Assembly (NCBI GenBank): GCA_024195585.1
Contig: SWBL01000200.1
Coordinates: 1-64,000, forward strand
DNA from: Aureobasidium sp. EXF-3400
Lineage: Eukaryota; Ascomycota; Dothideomycetes; Dothideales; Saccotheciaceae
Reading direction: 5' to 3'
DNA: 64,000 bases
Shown piece after piece: positions 43,501-54,605 of the stretch. The notes below the pieces were generated by a model. The model was not told the DNA's origin, searched no databases, and worked only from the letters and a program-made list of their open reading frames with translations. Each line of letters begins with the position of its first letter. Position 1 is the stretch's first letter. The position numbers and the translations under genes were made by a program.

Positions 43501-43860
43501 ACTTCTGCTGCCATTCCCTTTTTCATCGACGATTCCGGAATGCCTCGTTCGTGGCAGGATCCTTCTCTTACCCTTGTGGATCACTATGAACCCAACTCCG
43601 GCACTGCAGACAACAGAATCTACATTGAGGCGCCTTCTTCAGCATCGTACACGTTGACTTGCAGAAATCAGGGTCGCACTGGTGGAAGCTACTTTGGCGG
43701 CTGTCAAAGCAGCGGCCCGCCAAACGGCAATCCTGTAGTGTATGGGTTTGGATGGTGTCCCTCGACTCAAGGGTTATACATGATACCGAATAGCTCCAAC
43801 GTCAGATGTGGAGGCGGATATGCATTTTTGGGCTTCTTCCTTGTTGCATATACTGGGTAG
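40563..43860 (+). CDS. Large secreted Ser/Thr-rich protein, wall-associated type
   Basis: Exons 40563-40783 and 40836-43860 give 1081 aa. The N-terminus has a signal peptide (MLIQQFIPICLAGLAAATV), then one Cys module of the kind seen twice in the divergent neighbour (LCETW...ACDCIATTAQ). About residues 118-155 are KTTA/RTTA repeats. Two short motifs CGLYPCSHLT and CIGVACSKLT follow. Residues about 340-385 are DDGSAATTS repeats. The middle has a carbohydrate-binding-like domain (KLLSNGDFAASSIIPWSKF near 620). Two likely Kex2 sites (RKRG and RRRQL) precede a C-terminal beta module with NLYVSRDGSGAVVFTSD, which resembles the C-terminus of the PAN protein. No GPI signal is evident. Likely heavily O-glycosylated. 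Function unknown beyond surface location. Confidence 0.82.
40975..41075. repeat. In-frame KTTA-coding tandem repeat
   Basis: Consecutive 12-bp units of the type aagactactgca or aagactactgcg, six or more copies with drift to agaactacggca. They encode KTTA/RTTA in the Ser/Thr-rich secreted protein. Confidence 0.85.
41600..41770. repeat. 45-bp in-frame repeat (DDGSAATTS)
   Basis: About four imperfect 45-bp units encode GDDGSAATTS-like segments in the same protein. Confidence 0.75.
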
Positions 43861-44179
43861 GTGGGTGGGCCGAGATGGGAATCAGCAAAGCCACGAATGT
43901 CGTAATCTGCTTTTTCTTTTGTACATATTCAATCATTGTTTCCTTTTCAAGGACCATGTTCCTGGTTCATCATGTGATTTGAGACGCGAGTGTGATACTG
44001 TTGTTCTCGGACGAGAGACTAGACCGAAATAGGAAGGGACGTCGTAGAGGCACATTTTCCGTCCGCCTCTGCGCACGCGTCCATTTTGACGCTCTTGTCG
44101 ACTCTCGTGTGCGATAGTTTATCAAGTCTATCGCGTCTCGCAACAGATCAAGCGCAACACAACAGATCTGCCAGCAATC

Positions 44180-45090
44180 ATGTCCGAGCAGCAAGCCACC
44201 GCAGGCGCTTCAATGCTCGATGAGCAGGTCGTCGACAAGCACTCTGATCACCAGGATGCTCCTGCCACCGACCAGCAAGCCCCTGACGACACTATCACCC
44301 GTCACACCGTAAGTCTCACTCCGAGCTTGCGCGCCGCATTCTCTATTCAGGAGAACCTTACTGATATAGTACAGCAGACCCACCGCTCTACCTCTCCGCG
44401 CCACAACCTCGACGAAGGTCTTCTGAACGCCCCAGTCAAGATCTACACCTTGATGTTCGAGCACTTCTCCAAGGGCAACACCAAGGAGGGTGAGAAGTTG
44501 GCTCAGGAGTTGGTGCTTTGGGGACCATACCCCGAGAAAGTTCATGCCCGCTTGGTAAGTGATGTTTCTTGTACTCGGCGGAGGAAAATGATTCAACTGT
44601 CGAAATGTACGACTGGTTCAAGATTCAGGGGTTGGTCCATTGAGAACGGACAAGCTGCCGACTCTCGATGGACACACCCGTTTTTCAGTCATCATCGTGT
44701 ATTTCGATAGCTACATATTCAGCACGAAATCAGAGCAGAAAGCTAACTGACTATCAGTTCCTCGCCCAAGGTACCCAAGATGCCTTGATGCACGCTCACC
44801 TGGCTTGCAAGGAGGCTGCAAAGGCCATTGCCAAGTACGGAGAGAATGACAACGAGAAGTTCAAGTTGCTGGACCTCGCCTATCGTACTCTGGCTCAGGT
44901 CAAGGCTGAAGAGGGCCTCGGTGTTATCGAAGAGGTTGAAGAGGAAGACGAGCAAGTCGAGGGTGGCGCAGAGGCTGACCCGGAGATTAAGGAGGCTCGT
45001 GACCAGGAGGGCAAGGAGAAGGATGATCAGAGGGCCAAGAAGAAGAATGGCCAGGAGGTCGAGGAGGGCAACAGCGGCAAGATGATCTAG
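44180..45090 (+). CDS. Hypothetical protein with helical domain and charged tail
   Basis: Exons 44180-44308, 44375-44554 and 44758-45090 join in phase 0 to 213 aa. Family not recognised. An acidic Gln/Asp-rich N-terminus is followed by helical sequence (KIYTLMFEHFSKGNTKEGEK, then QDALMHAHLACKEAAKAIAK and FKLLDLAYRTLAQVKAEEGL). This has the look of two or three alpha-helical hairpins, TPR-like in spacing but without a clear TPR consensus. The last 70 residues are almost all Glu/Asp/Lys/Gln, a likely disordered or coiled tail. No signal peptide or membrane segment. The middle intron is long for the window (203 nt). Confidence 0.72.
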
Positions 45091-45546
45091 GTCCTTGTTG
45101 CTAAGTGAAACGCCAATATCGGGCGCTCGCACAGTGTTTGGTCCCGGCACTGATACCGCTATCAGACAAGGAATGCAGTTCCTTCTCATACTAAAAAAGT
45201 CTCGCACCTTAGTGTGATCAAATAACCATCCATCGTCATTCGTGTGGTCGTGCCCAAGTGTGAACTCCAAGAATTGACATTCCACGCGAAGCCAAAGACC
45301 GTACAAAAGATTGTGTCCCGAAAAATAGTAGACTTCTTTCAGCGTTGATAGCAAGTCATTGTGAGTCCACACAATTCATTGTTAGTGCTGATCCCGATCG
45401 GGCAGTCACGTTTTGCTGAGAACACCAAAACATATAAAAGCAGTGACAACAGCCTCCAGATCCTCGAAAGCACGTTCCAAAACTCGACGCCGGATCATCA
45501 ATCTTGGAGATCCTCTACCAACAAAAAACAACCAGTTACCGACACA
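45091..45546. other. Intergenic, nothing recognised
   Basis: 3' flank of the preceding gene and leader of the small Cys-rich gene. Confidence 0.5.
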
Positions 45547-45753
45547 ATGTGCTTCGGTGAACGTACCACATTCGTCTGCCCTATAGGCGAATGTATCAAC
45601 AAGCATTGGGAAACCAAGTGGTATGCATTTGGCGCCGATCCCGAAAGCGGCAAGTGTGCTGCGGGAAATGCGCTAGGCACTTGCTCCGACCCATGGATGG
45701 TATACCATTTTGAAGCAAAGGTGTGTACCGAATGCCACTTTAGACTTAACTAG
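45547..45753 (+). CDS. Small Cys-rich protein (68 aa)
   Basis: Starts MCFGERTTFVCPIGECINKH and has eight Cys in 68 residues, with two Trp-centred blocks (HWETKWYAFGAD and DPWMVYHFEAK) and a final CTECHFRL. There is no signal peptide, so it is probably intracellular and possibly zinc-binding. Small Cys proteins starting MCF/MCxxER with an internal TFxC recur in filamentous ascomycetes, to my recollection, without known function. The regular Cys spacing in so short a frame supports it as real. Confidence 0.6.
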   Translation: MCFGERTTFVCPIGECINKHWETKWYAFGADPESGKCAAGNALGTCSDPWMVYHFEAKVCTECHFRLN

Positions 45754-45888
45754 GGAACACCATTACCGCCACCAACCACTGAGACATGGCATCCTCAGGA
45801 TCATCACCACTCATACCCACCGATACCAAACTACGAGAGGTCTGAGACTGACACTGCTATCACGACAGGTCGATTGACAGGTCCCATG

Positions 45889-47139
45889 CTCGTCGCTCGT
45901 GAGCTGAATCGTCAGCTTCCCGATGGTGGCACAACGGTCTTCCAGAGAAACGTTCCCGAGAATCAGTTGGTCGATCAAATCAACGATATCATATCGAGAA
46001 GGAGCACAGACGGTCCAGAACCTCAGAGATGGGTCGACACACCTAACCTGATTGAGTCCACCGAAGCTACTGACAACATGGAAGAAGACCTGCCCGCGCC
46101 TCCGACTACTCCTGTGCGACCCCCTCCTCCCGCCGAGATCCCGCCAGGAGTCTTCCAGGGTCCTATCCCTCAGACTGCACTCAACGACACACCCCTGCCT
46201 GCATACAGCCAGGTCGCGAGTCGTGGCCACGCTCCTCTCTATTCCGAGTATGATCCCATGGACATTCCAGTCAACCTATGCACGCTGCAACGCCTGTCCG
46301 ATCACACCTACTACTTACAAGAAGCACTGTCGGATGATCTCCGAACCCGACTTTTAGACGTTTCTCCAGCTGCGAACACTGCCATTCAAATGCTATACCA
46401 CTACGACGTCGCCAAGATGCAGAAAATTGCCGATGCTGCGAAACACCTTCGAGAAGGGTTCGCCAGACTCCGTAACGAAGCACATGACCATCGTAAGATC
46501 GTCTTCGAACACAGCACCACTAGTGCAACTTTCGATCAGGTCGCCGACCGGATCGTAGAAATCACCAGAAACCCAGAAAACAGCGTACGCAGTCACGCTC
46601 GACGCTTTACAGCGTGGATCTGGCTGCTCGAACATGAGATTTTCTTGACTGCTTCAACTAACGATCGTCCTGATAATCACAAATTCCCTGATGGCTCCAC
46701 GATGCCCGGTTATCTGGCAATCAACTTCGCCCTCGAACAGGAAGAAGTCTGTGACCAGATGGCAATGTAAGGTGATGTTTGGGATGAGTCGTCTAGTAGA
46801 TATGTCGAACGAACCCGTCAACAGATCCACGCTGACAAAGCCGTGGTCGCAGAATTCAGGCGTCGCGACAGGGCATTCCCTTCCATCTATTACCCGAACG
46901 AGATTTCCATTCGTGGAGACGAAGAGCTGCCGCACTGGCATGACGAGTTTGGGAACCCTCCTCTCCATGCAGACACCAGAACCCCTATCCGCATTCCTAC
47001 CGCTTTCGGTATACCTAATCCTCGATCACCACTACCTGGTCCTAACGATCCTATGGAGGTTTCTGGAATTGATAATGCTCTACCAAGGGACGTTGTCGAT
47101 CTGACTGGCGACGGCCCGGATGCGATGGCAATTGACTAA
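45889..47139 (+). CDS. Hypothetical protein with C-terminal VVDLTGD motif
   Basis: Exons 45889-46766 and 46797-47139 join (intron only 30 nt, GTAAGG...CTAG) to about 406 aa. The start is uncertain: the frame is open upstream of 45889, and a separate ATG at 45786 could open a first exon. Family not recognised. A Pro-rich linker (PPTTPVRPPPPAEIPPGVF) separates an N-terminal helical piece from an all-helical domain (YYLQEALSDDLRTRLLDV to HARRFTAWIWLLEHEIFLTA). The C-terminus ends with DVVDLTGDGPDAMAID, a SUMO-interaction-like motif comparable to the one in the gene at 5368-6953. The very short intron weakens the junction, but phase and sense both fit. Confidence 0.55.
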
Positions 47140-47803
47140 ACGCTTTTCAGGCTGAGTCCTTCTGTCCTAGATGATTCTCACTACTCATTCAAGGTACAAT
47201 TCTCGGCGTTTCGGAAGGGTTTACTTTTTGTTCTGCTTTTTGGAGTTTGGTCAAGTTAGTATAAATAGCAATTAATGGAATGTTTTTTTTTTACCCTCAA
47301 TCAGATAATGTGTCTTTTGGCTTGCCTGTGCTTTGTTTTCCTTTGCTGCTCAACTACGGTAAAGTGTTTCTGTTCTTTCTTCCGTTTCGTAATCTTCCTC
47401 TTTTTTTGGTCCCATTCCAGCTGCAATCAGATTAGCGTGCTTACATAGAAAGAATCTTCCCCGCTGAGTTGTCGTTCCGTGCCATGAGATCAGCATCCTT
47501 TATCATGTTGTAGTCATTGCTTTTGCACATGCTTGTGCTGTTTTTTCTCGTATAACTGTTAGGGATCTTGGTACCGATTTGCTTGGATGTCAAGCCTATC
47601 GATTCGAGAATTAGACCTGGATTTAGCCTCGAACAGCATCGTAGCAGGGTAGATAGGGGGTGCAGAGAAATACAATTATATCATTTCATTGCATTATCGT
47701 ATATCTATGCTCGTATAATCATCTCTATACCTCTCACCCTTTCCACATAAACATCCCATCTCAATCATGAAAACTTTTTCTCCATACTTTGATCCATACC
47801 CAC
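47140..47803. other. Intergenic, T-rich convergent 3' flanks
   Basis: Contains several poly-T runs (for example 47283-47293) and no supported gene. Confidence 0.5.
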
Positions 47804-49610
47804 TTAAACAATCCAAAACCAAACCCTCTCTACCCAGTTCCTCGGTTCCCTAACCTCATACTCCCTCTCCTCAGCATCAGCAAGATCTTTTCCACTCCAC
47901 ACATCCACCTCCTCGATAGCAATACACCACTTCCAATTCCTGCTCCAAACCTTGTGTCCAAACCACAAGACCAAAAAGATAGGAATAGTGATATAGCAAA
48001 CCAAAAAGTCAGAGACATTCCACCTGCTGGGGACAAAGACGTAAAAGCCATTGGTGAGCGTGACGAGAACCATGATGATAAGCGAGAAATAGGCAGAGTA
48101 GGGTTGGAAGGGAGTGCGGAAGGGGAGGGCATCGAGCATGTTGTGGAAGATCATGGCGCGGCGGAAACGGAGGTAGGTTATTAGGACGACGATCCAGGCG
48201 ATGAAGCCCGAGATGGTGGTGATGTTTGTGAACCAGTTGAAGACGGAGGCGCCGCTGTTGCTTACGTTTAGGAAAGCGAGACAGCCGATACAGAAGGTGA
48301 AGAGCACAGCTACCCAGGGAACGCCTCTTTTGTTGCAGCGGAGGAAGATCTTGGGGGCTTGGTCTGTGAGGGCGAGAGAGTAGAGCATACGTGAACCGGA
48401 GAAGAGCCAGGCGTTTCCTGATGACCAGGCAGAGGTAAGGATAGCGGCGTTGATAACGTGGTTCAAGCCTTTGATGCCTGCGTTTTGGATGGCGATGACG
48501 AACGGAGAGGCACCAGCGCCATGTGAGCCGTTGCTGATGGCGCTGAGTAGGTTCTTATCGTTGTAGGCGACGGTCACACCAATGACCAACGTTCCCAAGA
48601 CGTAAAAGGCAAACAGACGGTAGATGAAGCGGTTTGCAGCTTTGGGAATGTTGCGACGAGGAGCTTCGGCTTCTCCAGCGGCGGTGACGATGAGTTCGGG
48701 CGACATGATGAAGGCGAAGCCAGACTTGATAAAGGCGTACCAGAAGGCGAGGAACTTGCCGCCGTTGCCTTTGGCGACGAAGGGGTTGAAGGCTCCCTAA
48801 ACAAGAACGTCAGCATCGATTCTTTGAGTAAGAGTGTCAAGGTGTGGGCGCGCTTACAGGCTCCTTCCAATAGCGAAAACCAAGTCGATCATGGTTCGGA
48901 CCACCACCAAAGAAGAGAACAACACCAAGGATGATCAAACCAATGATTGCCAACAGTTTTATCGATGCGAACCAGAACTCAGCTTCTCCAAAGAAGGAGA
49001 CAGCAATGATGTTCAATGCGAGAATGACAAGCAGGATGATGAGAATCCATACGGCAACGGGTACAGCTTCAGTCCAGTACTGAATGATGATTGCAGCTGC
49101 AGTGACTTCGGCGGCGAGTAACATGGCAAATGTGTACCAGTAGTTCCATCCTATCGTCCTGTTAGTGACTGAATTGATAGAAGAGATGTTGACATAGCTT
49201 ACCCATGGCGAAAGCAAGACTGGGGTCCACAAAACGGTTGACAAAATAAGGGACCGATAATCCTTCAAGAGGGAGATAGGTAGTCATCTCTGCAAGGACA
49301 TTCATGACTCCATAGACCACGAAACTCATCACAATGTATCCCATCAACAACGGGGCAGGACCGACAGCTGAAAGGGTGGCTCCGCTTCCGACAAACAAAC
49401 CAGTACCGATGGCACCACCTGCATGATAGTCAGTGGAGGTATCATTGTGGTAGCAGAGAGTAACATACCAAGAGCAAGGAACTGTACTTGACGAGAGGTA
49501 AGTCCTCTCTTGGTGTGGTGCCGAGCGCCTGCATTCTCGACATCGCCGACATCCTTGGTAACGGCAGTAGTGACCTCAGGAAACTCCTTCATATCGTCGT
49601 TCTTCTCCAT
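47804..49610 (-). CDS. Amino-acid permease (APC/YAT family)
   Basis: Predicted plasma-membrane H+/amino-acid symporter with 12 segments. Exons 49610-49469, 49418-49203, 49150-48858 and 48796-47804 join to 547 aa. A hydrophilic N-terminus leads to RGLTSRQVQFLALGGAIGTGLFVGSG, the first-segment signature; exon 1/2 splicing rebuilds its central Gly. Other family blocks are EMTTYLPLEGLSVPYFVNRF, GWNYWYTFAM and PELIVTAAGEAEAPRRNIPK. Later blocks are NAAILTSAWSSGNAWLFSGS and RMLYSLALTDQAPKIF. The closest general type is the fungal DIP5/PUT4-like group, but substrate cannot be assigned. Confidence 0.93.
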
Positions 49611-50341
49611 GATGATGCGAGAAAACAAGAAGCAAGGACAAAACTCTTATAAGAAACCTCAAGGAAAAGAAGAAAAAGCCTCGATGAGAAAGAAAGACAA
49701 AACAGGAAAGTGAGAGACGAGCAAGCCCTCATATACCTGTCCCAAGGACTTTACCTTCCCGCGGTACTACGCAGCAAAAGAGATGCCCTTATCAGACATA
49801 CCCCGCAACATTTCCTCCGCATCCAATAGCAAACTATCAAGTAATGAAAACCTCGTAGCTCGAATGCGTTGACAGACTCGTGGAATCGGTATGGGGGATT
49901 GTCGCTTGGCACGGCTGGGGTAATGAGCCGAATGGTTCGCACCACCTTGTTTGCGGCAAGCCGAAGCTGCTGCGGCTACTCTCGGTGTTGAGCAAATTTT
50001 CAATGACTCGACCATCCTGAAGAATCCGAGTTCGACTCGTTTGTGCGAGATAAGCAAGAGTTGCATGCATGGAACTGGAAAAGAAATTCGCAAAGGGAGA
50101 TAGGGTTCGCGGGGTTGATAGGCAGAATCGGGACATGAGGTTTGAAAGAGCATGATAATAGGGCGCGATATAAGGTGTGGCAAAGGCGCACATGGGAGAA
50201 ACGTGCACGAGACCGCAGGTTGACACGAAACACTGTAATTGGGAGTAGTACTATACGCGGTGATTACTTGGAACAGCTTTTTACACATTAATCATTCTGT
50301 CGGCCTTCATCCATACTTTTTGACTTAACTCTTTCAACGCT
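49611..50341. other. Intergenic, nothing recognised
   Basis: Upstream of the permease and 3' flank of the RNase gene. A ctcatatacctg element near 49730 (TATATG on the minus strand) sits about 120 nt upstream of the permease start. Confidence 0.5.
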
Positions 50342-51473
50342 TCAGTGCCAGGTGGAGCCGTTGGCACGAAGAGGGTAGTGAAGGGCATTGGCGGCCTTTG
50401 CACAGCTGGTGACAGAACCGGTGGCGTTGGTAGGAACCCAAGCGCCTCTCTGGGGTTGACCAAGAGCCTGAAAATAATGTCAGTCGACAGCTCTTTACAG
50501 TTTGAGAAGTCATCACACTCACGTGGAAGTAGTACCAAACCTCCGAGATGTAAGTTCTACCATTGTCCATAGAACCAGCACCAGCAGCGGTCTCGTTATA
50601 TCTGGGACCGCTGCAGCCAATGTAGGGCAAAGCACCGTATCCTCTGGTGAGGGTATCCTGGAACTGGCCAATGGAGTATGTGGTAGTGTTGCTAGGCTTA
50701 ACGCCGGCGTGGTCCAACCAGCCCCAGGTAGGAAGACGACGGTAGTAGAGGATGGCGGTCTCAAAGAACTGGACGACCTCTTGGTGTTGGACGTATTCGG
50801 GGCCGTAGCAAGGCACGTCGAAGGTAGAAAAGCAAGTTCCGTGCTTGCTGAATTCGTGTCCCCAGAAGTCGCTGTGTTGAGGTCAGTATGGGAACAAGTA
50901 CTACAATGCTTCATCCATACCTGTTGGGAGCACCCTGGTTGATCCAGTACTTGTTCATCCAGGCGAGGAGGTCATATTTGCCAAAAGGCTCGAGGAACGT
51001 GCCAATATTGGGTCCCTTGTAAGGTGGGACGACAGTACCATTGGGCAAGCCATTGGTAGTGTTGGGCGAAGGTGAAGGGTCGTATTGTCTGTTCAAGTCG
51101 CAGTACTGAGTGTACGAGCCATTGCAGAAGTCAGGCCACAAGCCGTGCAGCGTCCACTGATCGGCAGGCAGCAATTGACCCTCGGCCTCGAGGCCAGTGT
51201 ATGTGTCCCAGAATTGAGTCGAGAGGAAGAGTCCTCCGTATGTTTCGGCGCAGCATGAGTCGACGGTGTTGGGGTTGGCGGCACTGGAGCAGGACAGGAC
51301 GGCGTCGTCGTTGGCTGTGGGTATATCGCGTTAGCAATCTGCTAGCTGCTGTCGCAATGGCTCAGGATGTACTCACTGATCTGGCAAGTGTGGTTGAGGT
51401 TGCTCTGGCCAGGATACAGGACAGCCAATGCTGATGTCGAGAAAAGCGAAGCTGCAGCGATTGAGTAGCGCAT
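50342..51473 (-). CDS. Secreted ribonuclease T2
   Basis: Cleaves RNA to 3'-phosphates through 2',3'-cyclic intermediates. Exons 51473-51377, 51314-50921, 50871-50523 and 50467-50342 give 321 aa. The signal peptide is MRYSIAAASLFSTSALAVLY. Both catalytic segments are present: CAS I in WTLHGLWPDFCNGS and CAS II in FWGHEFSKHGTCF, each with the catalytic His. Multiple Cys and several NxS/T sites fit an extracellular glycoprotein. The last exon, read after splicing, ends RGAWVPTNATGSVTSCAKAA...STWH, replacing the misleading longer frame. A TATATAA box lies 66 nt upstream of the start. Confidence 0.94.
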
Positions 51474-51538
51474 CTTGACGAAAGTGGACGAGCACAAGCT
51501 ATGTGTTGGACACAGCCATGTGCCGCCATGCTCGACTC

Positions 51539-51545
51539 TTATATA
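51539..51545 (-). promoter_or_regulatory. TATA box of RNase T2
   Basis: TATATAA on the minus strand, about 66-72 nt upstream of the ATG at 51473. Confidence 0.55.
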
Positions 51546-53120
51546 CCTCTGATCGTCATAGTTTCTTCTGCGCCATCTATGAAGCCATACTGCAGACGAG
51601 ATAGTCGTCCGACATGGAAGCGTGCAGCAAATGATTGGTTCAAAGCCTCTCCACCGCCTGAAAACTTGTCGGACGCGACCGCGATCGTCAGACGCCAATC
51701 AGGAAGGTCGTCATGGAATCTTGGTAAACTGTGGGGTCGGTCAAGAGAGGGCCGAAGATGCCCTGATCTGCGAGTGGTATCGAGCTTCTTATATATGTCG
51801 GTCCTCGCCTCAGGGGTTGATTGAGATATGTTCTCTGAGACCCTTATCAGATAGGCATCATCGAGAATCACGCCCGGGCGTGAAACAAGACCGAGATCTT
51901 GTCGCTCGACTTCTGAATCGATGTCCTCTACCACAAGCACCTCACCTAGATCACCACTGCCCTGTGGCGCCAGTACGATGCTTGGAAAGCTTCAATCGAC
52001 CTTTCAACAAGCACATGTTGTACAATTGATTGGTTACCTTGACTTTCGCCGAGAGAAAACACGGCAAGCCTCAAAAGCTGGATGAACAGGAAGCGGGAAT
52101 GCCAAGACACCTCGAGCGCTTGCCGCAACCCATCCTCTCCATGAGCACCTGCAGGCTTCAACATTCACGTCAAAGATATTATCCGCCGGGAAAAGTGCAG
52201 TGATTGATCTTATTATGGGAGCCGACCCTCAATCATGTCAGATGCCAATGTCATGTAAGGCTAGCTGCATTTTTGACTCCCGACAGATTGGGTACGAGTA
52301 CGATAGACCGAGGTCAAAGGGTCCTCGGCAATCTGAGACATTTGAGATGCACTGCAACCACTTGGGTTTGTGCGACTCTATCACGCATGCGACAGTGAGC
52401 CTGGATCAGCTGATCCTGTGCTCTACCAGACCTGCAATGTTCGATGCAGTTGATCAAGATCGCAGGTATCTAGAAGGAATGTCGACCTATCTTATCGACA
52501 CCTTGATCTGGACAAATCTCGCTTGAGCCACGCGGAAGTGCCGAGTGCAACAAAGCGATCGCGGCCATGCAAATCTCCTCGGAAGCTCGTCCGAAGAAAG
52601 AGATGAAAAGAAGATCTGATCGCTTACGCACTGAATGACTTACCAAGATACAAATACGCAGATCTCACAAAGACACGGCAGGCAGCAATTTGATCGATAA
52701 GCGAGGCTTGATTTGACCTCTATTGACGATGGTTATCCGCAACATCGTGCAAGACAACACAATTGATGTGAGTTTTGTCAGACAGTAAAGCCGAAGTCGA
52801 AAGTATTGTATGATATAGGTAAGAGTATAAAAAGACGATCGGAACAGAATGGCCATATCCGCCACCTCGCTGACCTTTGAAGTCGCTAATCGAACAGGAG
52901 AAAAACATTGTGAGATGTACAAATGACTTGCGTCGCTCATGTTTATGGATCATAGAGAAGAGAAGAAGAAGAAGAAGAAGAAGAAGAAGAAGAAGGGACC
53001 CCGATATGGAGAAAAGAAAAGAGAGGTAGTGAAAAAGGAAACCAAAAATATATGTGGAGAGAAAGTGTACAGTGTAAGAAGAACGATAGACAAAACGAAA
53101 GAGATGATGAGAGGGAACAT
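51546..53120. other. Intergenic, nothing recognised except the (AAG)n tract
   Basis: A 1.6-kb stretch between two minus-strand genes. Small ORFs on both strands overlap and show no domains. Confidence 0.5.
52958..52995. repeat. (AAG)n microsatellite
   Basis: About 12 AAG/GAA units, in the 3' flank of the TmpA-like gene. Confidence 0.9.
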
Positions 53121-54605
53121 CTAGGAATCGAAGATGGGTCCATATGCCGGGACACCACGGCTCTCACATCCATACACCAATTGCTTGGTCAACTTGGGAT
53201 TACTCACAACAAAGACAGCCTCAGCGTTCATCTCCTTGTACAGCCGCAACGTCAGCGCAACCATATCAGGCCGGCCGTCTTTCTTAGAGTCCCACACGAT
53301 TGCATTGCCATTGAGAGTATACACCCAGTCGATCAAAGGTTGGCCAAAAGTCTTCTCGGGCGATGATGACACCCACAAGACCTGGCATTGACCTCTGCGG
53401 CTTGGCTCAGCGACGAATGAAAGAGCAGGTCCAATGCCTGTGCCAGTGGTGACAAGCAGGACGCGGTTGAAGATGGAAGCCATACTCAAAACATTGGTCT
53501 TGAGAACACCCTTGACATAGTAGTGAGACTTGGGGCTGTCGATGGTTCTGCGAGTCCAATCACCAGCGTGGCTGATCATGATGCTGTTGTTGACGCCGTC
53601 ACCATCGGGGAAGCAGGCGAAGGGGTGCCATTCACCAAGAGGTGATTCTGCAATGGCAATGCCTCGGTAAGGACCCATGTGTTCTTTATGGTGCAAGCGA
53701 ATAGCATGCTCAGACAGGCGTTCAGCGGTGAAAGCAACCTTGCGAAGACGAAGCCAAGGCAAGACGATGTGCACACTCATAATGATGAGGAACCAGAAAG
53801 CAGGAAGCTTCACCAACGCAATACCCAGCGGTTCAGGGCTAGTGGTGTTCTGGAGACGGACAGTGTCGGCAATGAGAACAAGGTCGACCCAGAAGACGAT
53901 GATCGAGCACCAGCCAGCAAATCTGTGGGTAAACTCGAAAGAGTTGTGGAACTTGTGACGGATAGCCGGATGCGCAAAGACACACAGTACGAGGAAGCAT
54001 ACGAGTAGAAGAACGGTAAAGATTGGTACCAGAGGCGTGTGAATGATGCGGCCAGTCTCGAAGTTGACGACGATGAGGACCGTCAATAGGATAAACCACA
54101 TGGTTCCGGCGATAGCGCATCCAGAATGCATGCCACCGTGTTCGTACACTTTGGCAAGTATACGACGCAATCGAAGTGGTGCAGATAGTGGTACCAGTTG
54201 GCAAACGCGAAAGATCATATTGAAAATGTAATCTTGGCGAATCAGGATTGCGACTAAGAAGTTGGCCGCTGCAGCGTTGGCCGCATATGGCATGTGGGTC
54301 AAGATGGAGGAGTGACCGGACACCAATAAGCCGATCAAACCAGCAAGATTAGCGAGAAAAACGATTGAGAAGATTCGCCGATATACATTGAGACCAGTGT
54401 GTCGTAAGTATCGAATGATCCTGGCCTGTCGCTTTGGCGGAACGGGCTCCTCGGCTTTAGTCAACTCGGGCTTCGACAGGCTGACAAGTGTTGATGACGT
54501 TGATATGCTTGAAAAAGAAGAGTATGAGTTCTTTTCTGTGATGACAACAACCTGCTTGTCGCTACCCTTCTCCAGGTCCTTGTCGAATGAGCTGTAGATA
54601 GCCAT
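53121..54605 (-). CDS. TmpA-like integral membrane oxidoreductase
   Basis: Intronless 494-aa protein. A soluble Ser-rich N-terminus of about 65 residues precedes roughly six membrane segments (from SIVFLANLAGLIGLLVSGHS to AFWFLIIMSVHIVLPWLRL). A cytosolic domain follows with the layout of ferric-reductase/ferredoxin-reductase modules. Its blocks are GEWHPFACFPD (flavin side), HYYVKGVLKTN, LLVTTGTGIGPALSFVAE (nucleotide-binding glycine turn), QVLWVSSSPEKTFGQPLIDW and a terminal VYGCESRGVPAYGPIFDS. This matches Aspergillus nidulans TmpA, a membrane flavoprotein implicated in conidiation signalling, and related membrane domains attached to fungal adenylating enzymes. Conserved haem-ligand His pairs of true ferric reductases are not obvious, so the electron path is unclear. 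Confidence 0.82.
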   Translation of the reverse strand: MAIYSSFDKDLEKGSDKQVVVITEKNSYSSFSSISTSSTLVSLSKPELTKAEEPVPPKRQARIIRYLRHTGLNVYRRIFSIVFLANLAGLIGLLVSGHSSILTHMPYAANAAAANFLVAILIRQDYIFNMIFRVCQLVPLSAPLRLRRILAKVYEHGGMHSGCAIAGTMWFILLTVLIVVNFETGRIIHTPLVPIFTVLLLVCFLVLCVFAHPAIRHKFHNSFEFTHRFAGWCSIIVFWVDLVLIADTVRLQNTTSPEPLGIALVKLPAFWFLIIMSVHIVLPWLRLRKVAFTAERLSEHAIRLHHKEHMGPYRGIAIAESPLGEWHPFACFPDGDGVNNSIMISHAGDWTRRTIDSPKSHYYVKGVLKTNVLSMASIFNRVLLVTTGTGIGPALSFVAEPSRRGQCQVLWVSSSPEKTFGQPLIDWVYTLNGNAIVWDSKKDGRPDMVALTLRLYKEMNAEAVFVVSNPKLTKQLVYGCESRGVPAYGPIFDS

